Shown: one piece after another, positions 8,884 to 17,541 of the stretch
How positions within the stretch are numbered: the first letter of the stretch is position 1
How the letters are laid out: each line of letters starts with the position of its first letter
Origin: an uncultured Pelagibacteraceae bacterium
GTDB taxonomy: Bacteria > Pseudomonadota > Alphaproteobacteria > Pelagibacterales > Pelagibacteraceae
NCBI GenBank assembly: GCA_902513955.1
Contig: CABXOW010000005.1
Coordinates: forward strand, 22,698 to 86,697
Reading direction: 5' to 3'
DNA length: 64,000 bases
Program-made: the position numbers and the translations under genes
The notes under the pieces: generated by a model
Told to the model about the DNA's origin: nothing
The model's input: the letters and a program-made list of their open reading frames with translations, nothing else
Database searches by the model: none

Positions 8884-10386
8884 TTGTTATTACATACAGT
8901 TAAAGTTTACCCGTCTAAAATTAACCTTCCTAAAAAAAAGCAACTAGCTTGGAAGATAGCCGAAATTGCAAGCGATAATGTAAAACTTAATAAAGAAGCA
9001 ATTGAAATGGTAATCAATAGAATTATTGACAACGCTTCTGTTGCAATTGCATCATTGAATAGAAGACCTGTGGTTTCTTCAAGAGAAATGGCTTTAAAAC
9101 ATTCAAGAAAAAATGGTGCAACTTTATTTGGTGTAAACTCAAAACTTAAATTTGATTGTGAGTGGGCAGCATGGTCAAATGGAACTGCTGTTAGAGAACT
9201 TGATTTTCATGATACTTTCTTAGCGGCTGACTACAGTCACCCAGGAGATAATATCCCGCCCCTTTTGGCAGTTGCACAACAAAATAAAATAAGTGGAATA
9301 GATTTATTACGTGGGATTATCACAGCCTATGAAGTTCAAGTAAATCTAGTTAAAGGAATTTGTTTACACAAACATAAAGTAGATCACATAGCTCATTTAG
9401 GACCAAGTGTTGCTGCAGGTTTAGGATCAATGTTAAAACTTAACACTAAAACAATTTATCAAGCGGTTCAACAAGCTCTGCATACAACCATATCAACAAG
9501 ACAATCTAGAAAAGGTGAAATTTCAAGTTGGAAAGCATACGCTCCAGCACATGCTGGTAAACTTGCTATTGAGGCAGTTGATAGAGTTATGAGAGGCGAA
9601 GGTGCGCCTAGTCCAATATATGAAGGTGAAGATAGTGTGATTGCAAGAATATTAGATGGAAAAAAAGCTAATTACAAAGTGCCTCTTCCCAAAAAAGGTG
9701 AAATTAAAAAAGCTATTCTTGAGACTTACACTAAAGAATATTCAGCTGAGTATCAATCTCAAGCATTAATTGATTTAGCTAAAAAACTTAAAATTAAAAT
9801 ACCTAATCTAAACCAAATTAAAAAAATCGATATATTTACAAGTCACCACACTCATTATGTAATTGGAACTGGAGCAAATGATCCTCAAAAAATGGATCCA
9901 AACGCAAGCAGAGAAACACTTGATCACTCCATTATGTATATTTTTGCTGTGGCATTAGAAGATGGTGATTGGCATCATGTAAAATCCTATACAAAAACTA
10001 GAGCAAATAAAAAAAGTACTATTAAAATCTGGAAATCAATTACAACTTACGAAGACAGAAAATGGACTAAAAAATATCATGATCCAAATCCAATGAAAAA
10101 ATCTTTTGGAGCAAAAGTGATTGTAACTTTAAATAATGGTAAAAAAATTAGTGAACAACTTGATAGAGCTGATGCACACCCATATGGAGCTAGACCATTT
10201 AAAAGACAGAATTATATTAACAAGTTTTTAACTTTGACAGATGGTATTCTTAGCAAAAAAGAAAGTGATCGATTCTTAAATACTGTTCAAAATTTAAAAA
10301 AATTAAAATCAGGTCAGTTAGATAAATTAAATATAGAGATTAAAAAAAGTAATTTAAAAAGAAATTTAAAAAAAGGAATATTTTAG
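8884..10386 (+). CDS. prpD: 2-methylcitrate dehydratase
   Basis: A 500-residue MmgE/PrpD family enzyme that dehydrates 2-methylcitrate in the propionyl-CoA-consuming methylcitrate cycle. Family stretches include the N-terminal [20 protein letters not shown] region, [30 protein letters not shown] and [13 protein letters not shown]. It starts at a TTG codon; a strong AAGGAG Shine-Dalgarno at 8873-8878 with a five-base spacer supports that choice. Its stop overlaps the prpB start by one base, and prpB in turn overlaps prpC, so the three enzymes are made from one message. No prpR-type regulator is nearby. Confidence 0.92.
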   Translation: MLLHTVKVYPSKINLPKKKQLAWKIAEIASDNVKLNKEAIEMVINRIIDNASVAIASLNRRPVVSSREMALKHSRKNGATLFGVNSKLKFDCEWAAWSNGTAVRELDFHDTFLAADYSHPGDNIPPLLAVAQQNKISGIDLLRGIITAYEVQVNLVKGICLHKHKVDHIAHLGPSVAAGLGSMLKLNTKTIYQAVQQALHTTISTRQSRKGEISSWKAYAPAHAGKLAIEAVDRVMRGEGAPSPIYEGEDSVIARILDGKKANYKVPLPKKGEIKKAILETYTKEYSAEYQSQALIDLAKKLKIKIPNLNQIKKIDIFTSHHTHYVIGTGANDPQKMDPNASRETLDHSIMYIFAVALEDGDWHHVKSYTKTRANKKSTIKIWKSITTYEDRKWTKKYHDPNPMKKSFGAKVIVTLNNGKKISEQLDRADAHPYGARPFKRQNYINKFLTLTDGILSKKESDRFLNTVQNLKKLKSGQLDKLNIEIKKSNLKRNLKKGIF

Positions 10387-11282
10387 TGCATTTTGTTGAC
10401 AAAGAACCAAGTCAAAAAAGAATAGATTTTGTTGATAAATTAAAATCAAACAAAATATTAAGAGTACCAGGAGCCTATAATCCGTTGACAGCAAAACTAA
10501 TTGAAGAAATTGGTTATGATGCAGTTTATATATCGGGTGGTGTTATGGCTAATGATCTTGGCTTTCCAGACATTGGTTTAACAACATTACAGGATGTTAG
10601 TACTAGATCTTATTTAATTTCAAGAGTTACAAATTTACCAACTATTGTAGATATAGATACAGGATTTAAATCTTGTAAAGAAACTATTGAGACTTTTGAA
10701 GAGTTTGGAATTGCAGCTGTTCATTTAGAAGATCAAATTGAAAGGAAGAGATGCGGTCATCTTGACAATAAGGAATTAATTTCAACAGAGGCAATGGTAG
10801 ATAAAATCAAAGAATGTGTTTCAGCTAAAAAAGATAGTAATTTTAAAATAATTGCAAGATCTGATGCTAAAGGTGTTGAAGGTATTGATAAAATGATTGA
10901 TCGATGCAAAGCATATATTGATGCTGGTGCTGAAATTATCTTTCCTGAAGCGCTACAAGACGAAAAAGATTTTGAAAAAGTAAGAAAAGAACTTTCTTGT
11001 TATTTATTAGCCAATATGACCGAATTTGGTAAATCAAAACTTTTCAACTACAAAGAATTAGAGAATTTTGGATATAATATAGTGATTTATCCAGTTACAA
11101 CGCAGAGATTAGCCATGAAAAATGTAGAAGATGGATTAAGAGACATTTATGCGAATGGACATCAGAACAATATTATTGATAAAATGCAAACCAGAAAAAG
11201 ACTTTATGAGTTAGTTGAGTACGAAAAGTACAACTCACTTGATGAAAAAATTTATAACTTTAGTTCGGAAGGACATGAATAA
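10386..11282 (+). CDS. prpB: 2-methylisocitrate lyase
   Basis: A 298-residue member of the isocitrate lyase/PEP mutase superfamily. It cleaves 2-methylisocitrate to pyruvate and succinate. Residues 28-72 carry the GAYNPLTAKLIEEIGYDA and SGGVMANDLG segments, DIDTGF near 89-94 supplies metal-binding Asp, and KRCGH at 121-125 contains the catalytic cysteine of the family loop (KKCGH in most homologues). The start is a GTG that shares a base with the prpD stop. It overlaps prpC by one base. The assignment is supported by the prpD and prpC neighbours. Confidence 0.93.
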   Translation: MHFVDKEPSQKRIDFVDKLKSNKILRVPGAYNPLTAKLIEEIGYDAVYISGGVMANDLGFPDIGLTTLQDVSTRSYLISRVTNLPTIVDIDTGFKSCKETIETFEEFGIAAVHLEDQIERKRCGHLDNKELISTEAMVDKIKECVSAKKDSNFKIIARSDAKGVEGIDKMIDRCKAYIDAGAEIIFPEALQDEKDFEKVRKELSCYLLANMTEFGKSKLFNYKELENFGYNIVIYPVTTQRLAMKNVEDGLRDIYANGHQNNIIDKMQTRKRLYELVEYEKYNSLDEKIYNFSSEGHE

Positions 11283-12406
11283 TGAGTGAAGAAATTAAAA
11301 AAGGTTTATTGGGAATAGTAGTTGACGAAACAGAAGTTTCAAAAGTAATGCCTGAAATAAACTCTCTGACTTATAGAGGTTATGCAGCTCAAGATTTATG
11401 TGAGTATTGCAGGTTTGAAGAAGTTGCTTACTTAATTTTAAATAAAGATCTTCCAAACTCAATCCAATTAAAACAATTTGAAAAAGAGGAAAAAAATAGC
11501 AGAGAGCTATCAAAAAATTTATATGAGATAATTAAACATATGCCAAAAAAATCACACCCAATGGATGTTGCAAGAACAGCTGTCAGTGTGATGGGTTTAG
11601 AAGATAATGAAACATCAGACTCTTCACCTGAAGCAAATATGAGAAAAGCTCTAAGGATTTTTGCAAAAACTCCTACAGCATTAGCTGCATTTTATAGAAT
11701 TAGAAGTGGAAAAAAAATTATCAAACCTAAAAAAGAATTAACGTTTGCTGAAAATTTTTTCTATATGTGTTTTGGAAAAGTTCCTCAAAAGGAAATTGTA
11801 AAAGCATTTGATGTATCTTTGATTTTATATGCCGAGCATAGCTTTAATGTTTCAACTTTTACCGCAAGAACTATCACTAGTAGTTTGTCAGATATTCATG
11901 GAGCTATCACAGGTGCTATAGCAAGTTTAAAAGGTCCTCTACATGGTGGTGCTAACGAAGAAGTAATGCACATGATGAGAAAAATTAAAAAACCTGAAAA
12001 TGCACTAAAATGGATCAATAATGCTCTTAAAAACAAGGATGTGGTGATGGGGTTTGGTCACAGAGTTTATAAATCTGGAGATTCTAGAGTTCCAACTATG
12101 CGAGAATACTTTGGAAAAGTTGCTAAAATTAAGAAGGATAAAACTTTTGAAAAGATCTATGACATTGTTGAAAAAGTGATGATTAAGAAAAAAAATATTC
12201 ACCCGAATGTAGATTACCCTACTGGTCCTACTTATCATTTAATGGGATTTGATACTGACTTCTTTACACCAATATTTGTTATTTCAAGAATAACTGGGTG
12301 GTCAGCTCATATCATGGAACAACACGCTGCAAATAAACTTATTCGACCACTTGCTAAGTACAAAGGTAGCAAGCATCGAAAAGTAATGGAATTAAATTAC
12401 AGATAA
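11282..12406 (+). CDS. prpC: 2-methylcitrate synthase
   Basis: A 374-residue citrate synthase-family enzyme that condenses propionyl-CoA with oxaloacetate. It has the small citrate synthase fold without the N-terminal extension of hexameric GltA. Key segments are SLKGPLHGGANEEVM (His of the active site), GFGHRVYKSGDSR (second catalytic His) and NVDYPTGPTYHLMG (catalytic Asp region). The position in prpDBC argues for methylcitrate rather than citrate synthase as the main role. It converges on nrdB with only eight bases between the stops and no obvious terminator. Confidence 0.9.
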   Translation: MSEEIKKGLLGIVVDETEVSKVMPEINSLTYRGYAAQDLCEYCRFEEVAYLILNKDLPNSIQLKQFEKEEKNSRELSKNLYEIIKHMPKKSHPMDVARTAVSVMGLEDNETSDSSPEANMRKALRIFAKTPTALAAFYRIRSGKKIIKPKKELTFAENFFYMCFGKVPQKEIVKAFDVSLILYAEHSFNVSTFTARTITSSLSDIHGAITGAIASLKGPLHGGANEEVMHMMRKIKKPENALKWINNALKNKDVVMGFGHRVYKSGDSRVPTMREYFGKVAKIKKDKTFEKIYDIVEKVMIKKKNIHPNVDYPTGPTYHLMGFDTDFFTPIFVISRITGWSAHIMEQHAANKLIRPLAKYKGSKHRKVMELNYR

Positions 12407-12414
12407 TTAAAAAA

Positions 12415-13446
12415 TTAACTAAAAGCTTCTGCCCAAGTACCTTGAGTTGATGCCTTAGAGTATTCTGTAGCTCTTCCCTCAAAGAAATTCATGTGTTCCA
12501 CAGCATTAAGCATAGTATCCAACCAGCCAAGAGGATTTTTATCAATATCGTAAATAGGCTCTAAACCTAACTGCACAAGTCTTCTATTGCCAATAAATCT
12601 TATATAATCTTTAACTTCTTGGGCAGTTAAACCTTCCATTGGACCCATTTCAAAAGCTAAATCAATGAAAGCATCTTCATGAGATATAATAGTTCTGCAA
12701 GCTTCATAAAGTTCTTTTTTTAATTTAGGAGTCCAGATTTCAGGATTTTCATTAATAAATTCTTTAAAAATTCTTATCATAGAATTGCAATGAAGAGTTT
12801 CGTCTCTAACTGACCAAGTAACTATTTGTCCCATTCCTTTCATTTTGTTGTGTCTTGGAAAATTTAAAAGAATTGCAAAACTTGCAAATAATTGTAGTCC
12901 TTCTGTAAAAGCACTGAACACAGCTACAGTTTTAGCAATATCTTCTTTTGAATTTACATTAAAATCTTGCATGTAATCATATTTATCTTTCATTTCTTTA
13001 TACTTCATGAAAGCTGAATATTCAGACTCCGGCATTCCAATAGTATCTAAGAGATGTGAGTAAGCTGCGACGTGAACTGTTTCCATTGAAGCAAAAGCTG
13101 TCATCATCATTAATACTTCTGTTGGTTTAAATACTGTAGTGTAATGTCTTAAATAACAGTTTTGAACCTCAACATCTGCTTGAGTAAAAAATCTAAAAAT
13201 CTGAGTTAATAAATTTTTTTCTGATTGAGATAAGTTTTTTTGCCAATCTCTAACATCATCACCAAGTGGAACTTCTTCTGGTAACCAGTGAATTCTTTGC
13301 TGAGTTAACCAAGCATCATAACACCATGGATATCTAAATGGTTTATAAACTGGATTTTCAACCAGTAATCCCATTTTCTTTGGTTGAATAATTTCCTTTT
13401 TTTTAGTTTGAATAATTTCTGAATTTGTTTTTTCTACTATTGACAT
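12415..13446 (-). CDS. nrdB: Ribonucleoside-diphosphate reductase, beta subunit (class Ia)
   Basis: The diiron/tyrosyl-radical subunit of aerobic ribonucleotide reductase, about 343 residues. The SMETVHVAAYSH segment aligns with E. coli Glu115, His118 and the radical Tyr122, and the FFTQADVEVQNCY segment supplies the first iron-ligand acid. The open frame reaches a GTG at 13455, but the ATG at 13446 (MSIVEKTNSE) is the likelier start; either way the start lies inside the last codons of nrdA, so the two are translationally coupled. It lies at the end of the operon and converges on prpC. Confidence 0.94.
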   Translation of the reverse strand: MSIVEKTNSEIIQTKKKEIIQPKKMGLLVENPVYKPFRYPWCYDAWLTQQRIHWLPEEVPLGDDVRDWQKNLSQSEKNLLTQIFRFFTQADVEVQNCYLRHYTTVFKPTEVLMMMTAFASMETVHVAAYSHLLDTIGMPESEYSAFMKYKEMKDKYDYMQDFNVNSKEDIAKTVAVFSAFTEGLQLFASFAILLNFPRHNKMKGMGQIVTWSVRDETLHCNSMIRIFKEFINENPEIWTPKLKKELYEACRTIISHEDAFIDLAFEMGPMEGLTAQEVKDYIRFIGNRRLVQLGLEPIYDIDKNPLGWLDTMLNAVEHMNFFEGRATEYSKASTQGTWAEAFS

Positions 13447-15374
13447 GATAGACACTCTTCGTATTCTGGTTCTTCTGTTTTGGTTGCTTTATTTTTATAA
13501 ACATTAGCCATAATATCTGTTGATTTTGCATCATTAATATTTTCTGCTCTTTGAATTGATTTTGATCTACAATAATAAAGGCTCTTTAAACCTTTCTTCC
13601 AAGCATCAAAGTGAATTTTATGTAATTCTTTTTTATGAACATCTGCTGGTAAAAATAAATTTACTGACTGGGCTTGAGATATAAAAGGAGTTCTGTCTCC
13701 ACTTAATTCAATAATCCACTTTTGATTAAGTTCAAAAGCAGTTTTAAAGACATCTTTTTCTAGATCTGTTAAAAAATTCAAATGAGATACAGAGCCTTGA
13801 TTCGTGGTGATAGTAGACCAAGTTTCGTCATCATTTTTACCGTGACTTTGCAATATTTCTTCTAAATATCTGTTTCTAACATTGAATGAACCAGACAACG
13901 TTTTGTGAGTATAGCTATTTGCAGCTATAGGTTCTACCCCTGGAGAAGCGCCACCACAAATTATAGAAATTGAAGCTGTTGGAGCTATAGCGGTTTTGTT
14001 AGAAAATCTTTCTTTGTAACCATATTCAGCAGCATCAGGACAAGCTCCTCTTTCTTCAGCTAAATCTTTTGACGCCTGATTTACCTGTTCATCAATTTGT
14101 TTAAATATTTTTTTATTCCAAGATTTAGCCATTACTGACTCAAGTGGAATTCTATTTTTTTGTAAAAAAGAATGAAAACCCATCACACCTAATCCAACAC
14201 TTCTTTCTCTTTCAGCAGAATATTTTGCATCCTTAAATTGGTCTGGAGCTTTGTCTATAAAATCAGACAAAACATTATCTAAAAATCTCATTACATCTTT
14301 GATTATATCGGGATCATCTTTCCATTCATCATACTTTTCTAAATTCAATGATGATAAACAACATACAGCTGTCCTGTCTCTTCCATCTTTATCAATTCCA
14401 GTAGGTAAGGTTATTTCACTACATAGGTTTGATGTTTTAACTGTTAAGTTAGCTAGCTTATGATGTTGTGGAATTAATCTATTAACTGTATCTATATAAA
14501 TTATGTAAGGCTCTCCTGTCTCAATTCTTGCAGTTAATAATCTTATCCATAAATTTCTTGCTGATATTGTTTGTTGAACCGTACCATCTGCAGGACTTTT
14601 TAGTGCCCACTGTTCATCAGTTTCGACAGCTCTCATAAAAGCATCAGAAAGCAAAACACCATGATGTAAATTTAATGCTTTTCTGTTTGGGTCACCACCT
14701 GTAGGTCTTCTCATTTCAATAAATTCTTCAATTTCAGGATGATCAACTGGTAAATAACAAGCAGCAGATCCTCTTCTTAAAGATCCTTGACTAATCGCCA
14801 TCGTTAATGAATCCATAACTTTTATAAAAGGAATTATTCCAGACGTTTTTCCAACTTTACCAATTTTCTCACCAATAGATCTAAGGTTGCCCCAGTAACT
14901 TCCAATGCCTCCACCCTTTGCAGCTAACCAAACATTTTCACTCCAAAGATCAAGAATTCCTCCTAGACTATCTGATGCTTCATTTAAAAAACATGATATA
15001 GGTAAACCTCTTTTGGTTCCACCGTTTGATAGAACAGGTGTTGCCGGCATAAACCAAAGGTTGCTTATGTAGTTGTAAATTCTTTGTGCGTGTAAATTAT
15101 CGTCTGCGTATGAACTTGCGACACGTGCAAATAAATCTTGAAAAGATTCGTTGTGTCCAAGATATCTATCTTTTAAAGTTGCTTTACCAAAGTCTGTTAA
15201 ATTTGTATCTTTAGATCTATCGATCTTAATTATGATACCTTTATCATTTTGAAATAATTCAGTTTCGTTGCTTAATGAAAAAAGATCTGGTCTATTTCCT
15301 TTTGATGCATCTTTTACTTCTGGGCTATATTCGGAGACAGCTTTCTTTAGTGCCTGAGATAAAACCTTATTCAT
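13437..15374 (-). CDS. nrdA: Ribonucleoside-diphosphate reductase, alpha subunit (class Ia, no ATP-cone)
   Basis: The 645-residue catalytic subunit that reduces ribonucleotides to deoxyribonucleotides. The glycyl-barrel core shows PISCFL (reductive cysteine), the SNLCSEITLP motif matching the E. coli Asn437-Cys439-Glu441 active site, the paired cysteine in AVCCLSSLNL and PTASISIICGG. The C-terminal CLSC tail is the redox shuttle. At the N-terminus there is no ATP-cone domain: the large-subunit N domain begins near residue 60 (GKATLKDRYLG). This suggests loss of dATP overall-activity control. Two NrdR-like boxes lie 34-80 bases upstream. Confidence 0.95.
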   Translation of the reverse strand: MNKVLSQALKKAVSEYSPEVKDASKGNRPDLFSLSNETELFQNDKGIIIKIDRSKDTNLTDFGKATLKDRYLGHNESFQDLFARVASSYADDNLHAQRIYNYISNLWFMPATPVLSNGGTKRGLPISCFLNEASDSLGGILDLWSENVWLAAKGGGIGSYWGNLRSIGEKIGKVGKTSGIIPFIKVMDSLTMAISQGSLRRGSAACYLPVDHPEIEEFIEMRRPTGGDPNRKALNLHHGVLLSDAFMRAVETDEQWALKSPADGTVQQTISARNLWIRLLTARIETGEPYIIYIDTVNRLIPQHHKLANLTVKTSNLCSEITLPTGIDKDGRDRTAVCCLSSLNLEKYDEWKDDPDIIKDVMRFLDNVLSDFIDKAPDQFKDAKYSAERERSVGLGVMGFHSFLQKNRIPLESVMAKSWNKKIFKQIDEQVNQASKDLAEERGACPDAAEYGYKERFSNKTAIAPTASISIICGGASPGVEPIAANSYTHKTLSGSFNVRNRYLEEILQSHGKNDDETWSTITTNQGSVSHLNFLTDLEKDVFKTAFELNQKWIIELSGDRTPFISQAQSVNLFLPADVHKKELHKIHFDAWKKGLKSLYYCRSKSIQRAENINDAKSTDIMANVYKNKATKTEEPEYEECLSCQ

Positions 15375-15407
15375 ATTTAATACTATATTTTGTTATTTTG
15401 ACGAAAA

Positions 15408-15423
15408 CAACTATATGTTGTGT
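15408..15423 (-). promoter_or_regulatory. NrdR box 1 upstream of nrdAB
   Basis: The 16-mer caaCTATATgTTGTGT matches the NrdR consensus ACACWATATATWGWGT at 13 of 16 positions. It lies 34 bases upstream of nrdA. It is part of a tandem pair with box 2, which starts exactly 31 bases further away, the spacing known for NrdR operators. NrdR represses ribonucleotide reductase genes when dATP is high. The nrdR gene is not in the window. Confidence 0.7.
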
Positions 15424-15438
15424 GCGTTTTATGTTGAT

Positions 15439-15454
15439 ATACTATATAAATAAT
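15439..15454 (-). promoter_or_regulatory. NrdR box 2 upstream of nrdAB
   Basis: The 16-mer AtACTATATAaAtAaT matches the NrdR consensus at 12 of 16 positions, with all of the CWATATA core present. It starts 31 bases from box 1, that is three helical turns, so both boxes face the same side of the DNA. It could also influence the divergent sugar-phosphate mutase gene starting at 15531. Confidence 0.6.
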
Positions 15455-15530
15455 TAATCAACAGAACATTTATAGAACAAGGCAAAAAAAATATCAATAA
15501 AAATATTTAAAAAGAGTAAGTAATTAGCAA

Positions 15531-16985
15531 ATGAATGAAAAAATAAAAATAGATCCTTATGGTTTTAGAGAATATGACGCTCGATGGTTGTATGAGAAGG
15601 ATATTAATAGCCAAGGAATCAAGAATCTTGGTAAAGGTTTAGGAACTCAAATAAAAATTCATACTAAAAAAAATAACCCAAGAGTAATAGTTGGTCATGA
15701 CTATAGATCTTATAGTGAAGAAATTAAAATTGCTCTTAAAAAAGGACTGCTATCTACTGGATGCAATATTGAAGATGTAGGACTATCATTATCACCGATG
15801 GTCTATTTTGCTCAATTTAATTTAGATGCTGATGCAGTTGCAATGGTAACAGCGAGTCATAATGAAAATGGTTGGACTGGCGTTAAAATGGGTATCAAAA
15901 AAGGTCTAACACATGCACCTGAAGAAATGAAAGAATTAAAAGATATCACCTTAAATGAAAAATTTACCTCAGGTGAAGGAAATGAAAAGCAAATTGAAAA
16001 TTTTCAACAAGTTTATAAAGATGATTTAATATCAGGTAATAAAATTAACAAAAAGATAAAAGCAGTTGTTGCCTGTGGTAACGGTACAGCAGGTATATTT
16101 GCCCCAGATATATTAAGAGGAATTGGTTGTGAAGTAATTGAGCTTGATTGTGAATTAGACTGGACTTTTCCTAAATATAATCCAAATCCAGAAGATTTAG
16201 AGATGCTTCAAGCAATTGCTAAAGCTGTTAAAGATAATAATGCAGATATCGGTTTTGGTTTTGACGGTGATGGAGATAGAGTTGGTGTTATTGATAATCA
16301 AGGAAATGAAATATTTTCTGATAAAATAGGATTATTGATTGCAAGAAATCTATCAACAAAACACAAAAATTCTAAGTTTATAGTAGATGTTAAATCAACT
16401 GGATTATATTCAAAAGATAAGGTTTTATTACAAAATAACTGTGAAACTATCTATTGGAAAACTGGTCATTCACATATTAAAAGAAAAGTTAATACTGAAA
16501 AAGCATTAGCTGGATTTGAAAAAAGTGGACACTTCTTTTTTAATCAACCTTTAGGTTATGGTTATGATGATGGAATTAATTCAGCAATTCATGTGTGTCA
16601 TTTATTAAACAGTCAAAATAAAAAGATGAATGAAATCTTGAATGAATTACCTAACACTTATCAAACACCAACTATGGCCCCCTTTTGTAAAGATGAAGAA
16701 AAATACCAAGTAGTTGATGAATTAGTTAAACAAATTAAAGAAATTAAAAACAGTAAAACTAAAATTGATGATCAAATAATAACAGAGGTTCTGACTGTTA
16801 ATGGTATAAGATTTTCTTTTGAAGACGGTTCTTGGGGATTAATAAGAGCTTCTTCAAACAAACCATCATTAGTGATTGTTACAGAAAGCCCAACATCAGA
16901 AATTAGAAAGAAAAAAATCTTTAACTTTATTGATGATTTGCTTCAAAAAACTGGAAAAATAGGCGAATACGATCAAAAAATTTAG
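15531..16985 (+). CDS. Phosphomannomutase/phosphoglucomutase
   Basis: A 484-residue alpha-D-phosphohexomutase of the AlgC/ManB type, which interconverts hexose 1- and 6-phosphates for nucleotide sugar synthesis. The phosphoserine loop is TASHNENGWTG with Ser109. The metal loop is GFGFDGDGDR with DGDGDR at 245-250, the sugar-binding segment is FEKSGHFFF, and a C-terminal phosphate-binding segment is RASSNKPSLVIVTES. It is divergent from nrdA across a 156-base gap holding the NrdR boxes. Whether mannose or glucose phosphate is preferred cannot be told from sequence. Confidence 0.88.
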   Translation: MNEKIKIDPYGFREYDARWLYEKDINSQGIKNLGKGLGTQIKIHTKKNNPRVIVGHDYRSYSEEIKIALKKGLLSTGCNIEDVGLSLSPMVYFAQFNLDADAVAMVTASHNENGWTGVKMGIKKGLTHAPEEMKELKDITLNEKFTSGEGNEKQIENFQQVYKDDLISGNKINKKIKAVVACGNGTAGIFAPDILRGIGCEVIELDCELDWTFPKYNPNPEDLEMLQAIAKAVKDNNADIGFGFDGDGDRVGVIDNQGNEIFSDKIGLLIARNLSTKHKNSKFIVDVKSTGLYSKDKVLLQNNCETIYWKTGHSHIKRKVNTEKALAGFEKSGHFFFNQPLGYGYDDGINSAIHVCHLLNSQNKKMNEILNELPNTYQTPTMAPFCKDEEKYQVVDELVKQIKEIKNSKTKIDDQIITEVLTVNGIRFSFEDGSWGLIRASSNKPSLVIVTESPTSEIRKKKIFNFIDDLLQKTGKIGEYDQKI

Positions 16986-17105
16986 TCAATAAAAAATAAT
17001 CAAACTCTTAATTATCATTGTACTCATAAAATAGGTCTTAATAAATATAAGATTCAACTAGTAAGTGTTCATTAAATCTAAGAGAATCAATTACAAAGAT
17101 TGTGT

Positions 17106-17143
17106 GAGGTGATGGAGGGAGACTGAAATCACCTCTTTTTATT
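17106..17143 (+). terminator. Rho-independent terminator (end of mutase transcript or of a small RNA)
   Basis: GAGGTGAT at 17106-17113 pairs perfectly with ATCACCTC at 17128-17135 around a 14-base loop, followed by TTTTT. It is about 120 bases downstream of the mutase stop in an otherwise gene-free 153-base gap. The T-tract overlaps the last codon of the convergent HIT-family gene. A TATAAG hexamer at 17046-17051 could start a separate RNA of about 85 bases ending here. Confidence 0.8.
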
Positions 17144-17537
17144 TAAATTCACCCCTAACCTTTTTTAAAATTTTTATTAAAGATACTTTTGAATAATTTT
17201 TACTCTTAACAACCCATACAGATAGTGGCCATGAGCTATCTTTTTTTCTTCTGGCTATAATATGTATATGTAATTGAGGTACTATATTTCCAATTTTTTC
17301 AATATTAAGTTTTGTAGTTTTAAATAATTTTTTCATAACTTTACTCACATAAACAATTTCTTTCATAAGCAAAATCTGATCTTTAGAATTAAGATCACTC
17401 ATATCAGTAATCTTATTTCTTTTAGGAATTAGAATAACCCATGGAAATTTAGAATTATCATGAAGCCTAATACTACATAATTTAAGATCTATAATGTGAT
17501 GAGAAGATTTTATGAATTTCTTATCAATTTTATACAT
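17139..17537 (-). CDS. HIT-domain protein
   Basis: A 132-residue histidine-triad superfamily protein. Members hydrolyse or transfer nucleotidyl groups from dinucleoside polyphosphates and related compounds. The motif PQLHIHIIARRKKDSSWPLSVW resembles the diadenosine tetraphosphate hydrolase-like subgroup with HxHxxxR followed by a DxxWPxxVW segment. The third histidine of the classical HxHxHxx triad is replaced. It starts four bases after the acyl-CoA ligase stop, so it is the last gene of the sulfoacetate-like cassette, though its role there is unknown. Confidence 0.75.
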   Translation of the reverse strand: MYKIDKKFIKSSHHIIDLKLCSIRLHDNSKFPWVILIPKRNKITDMSDLNSKDQILLMKEIVYVSKVMKKLFKTTKLNIEKIGNIVPQLHIHIIARRKKDSSWPLSVWVVKSKNYSKVSLIKILKKVRGEFK

Positions 17538-17541
17538 AAAA

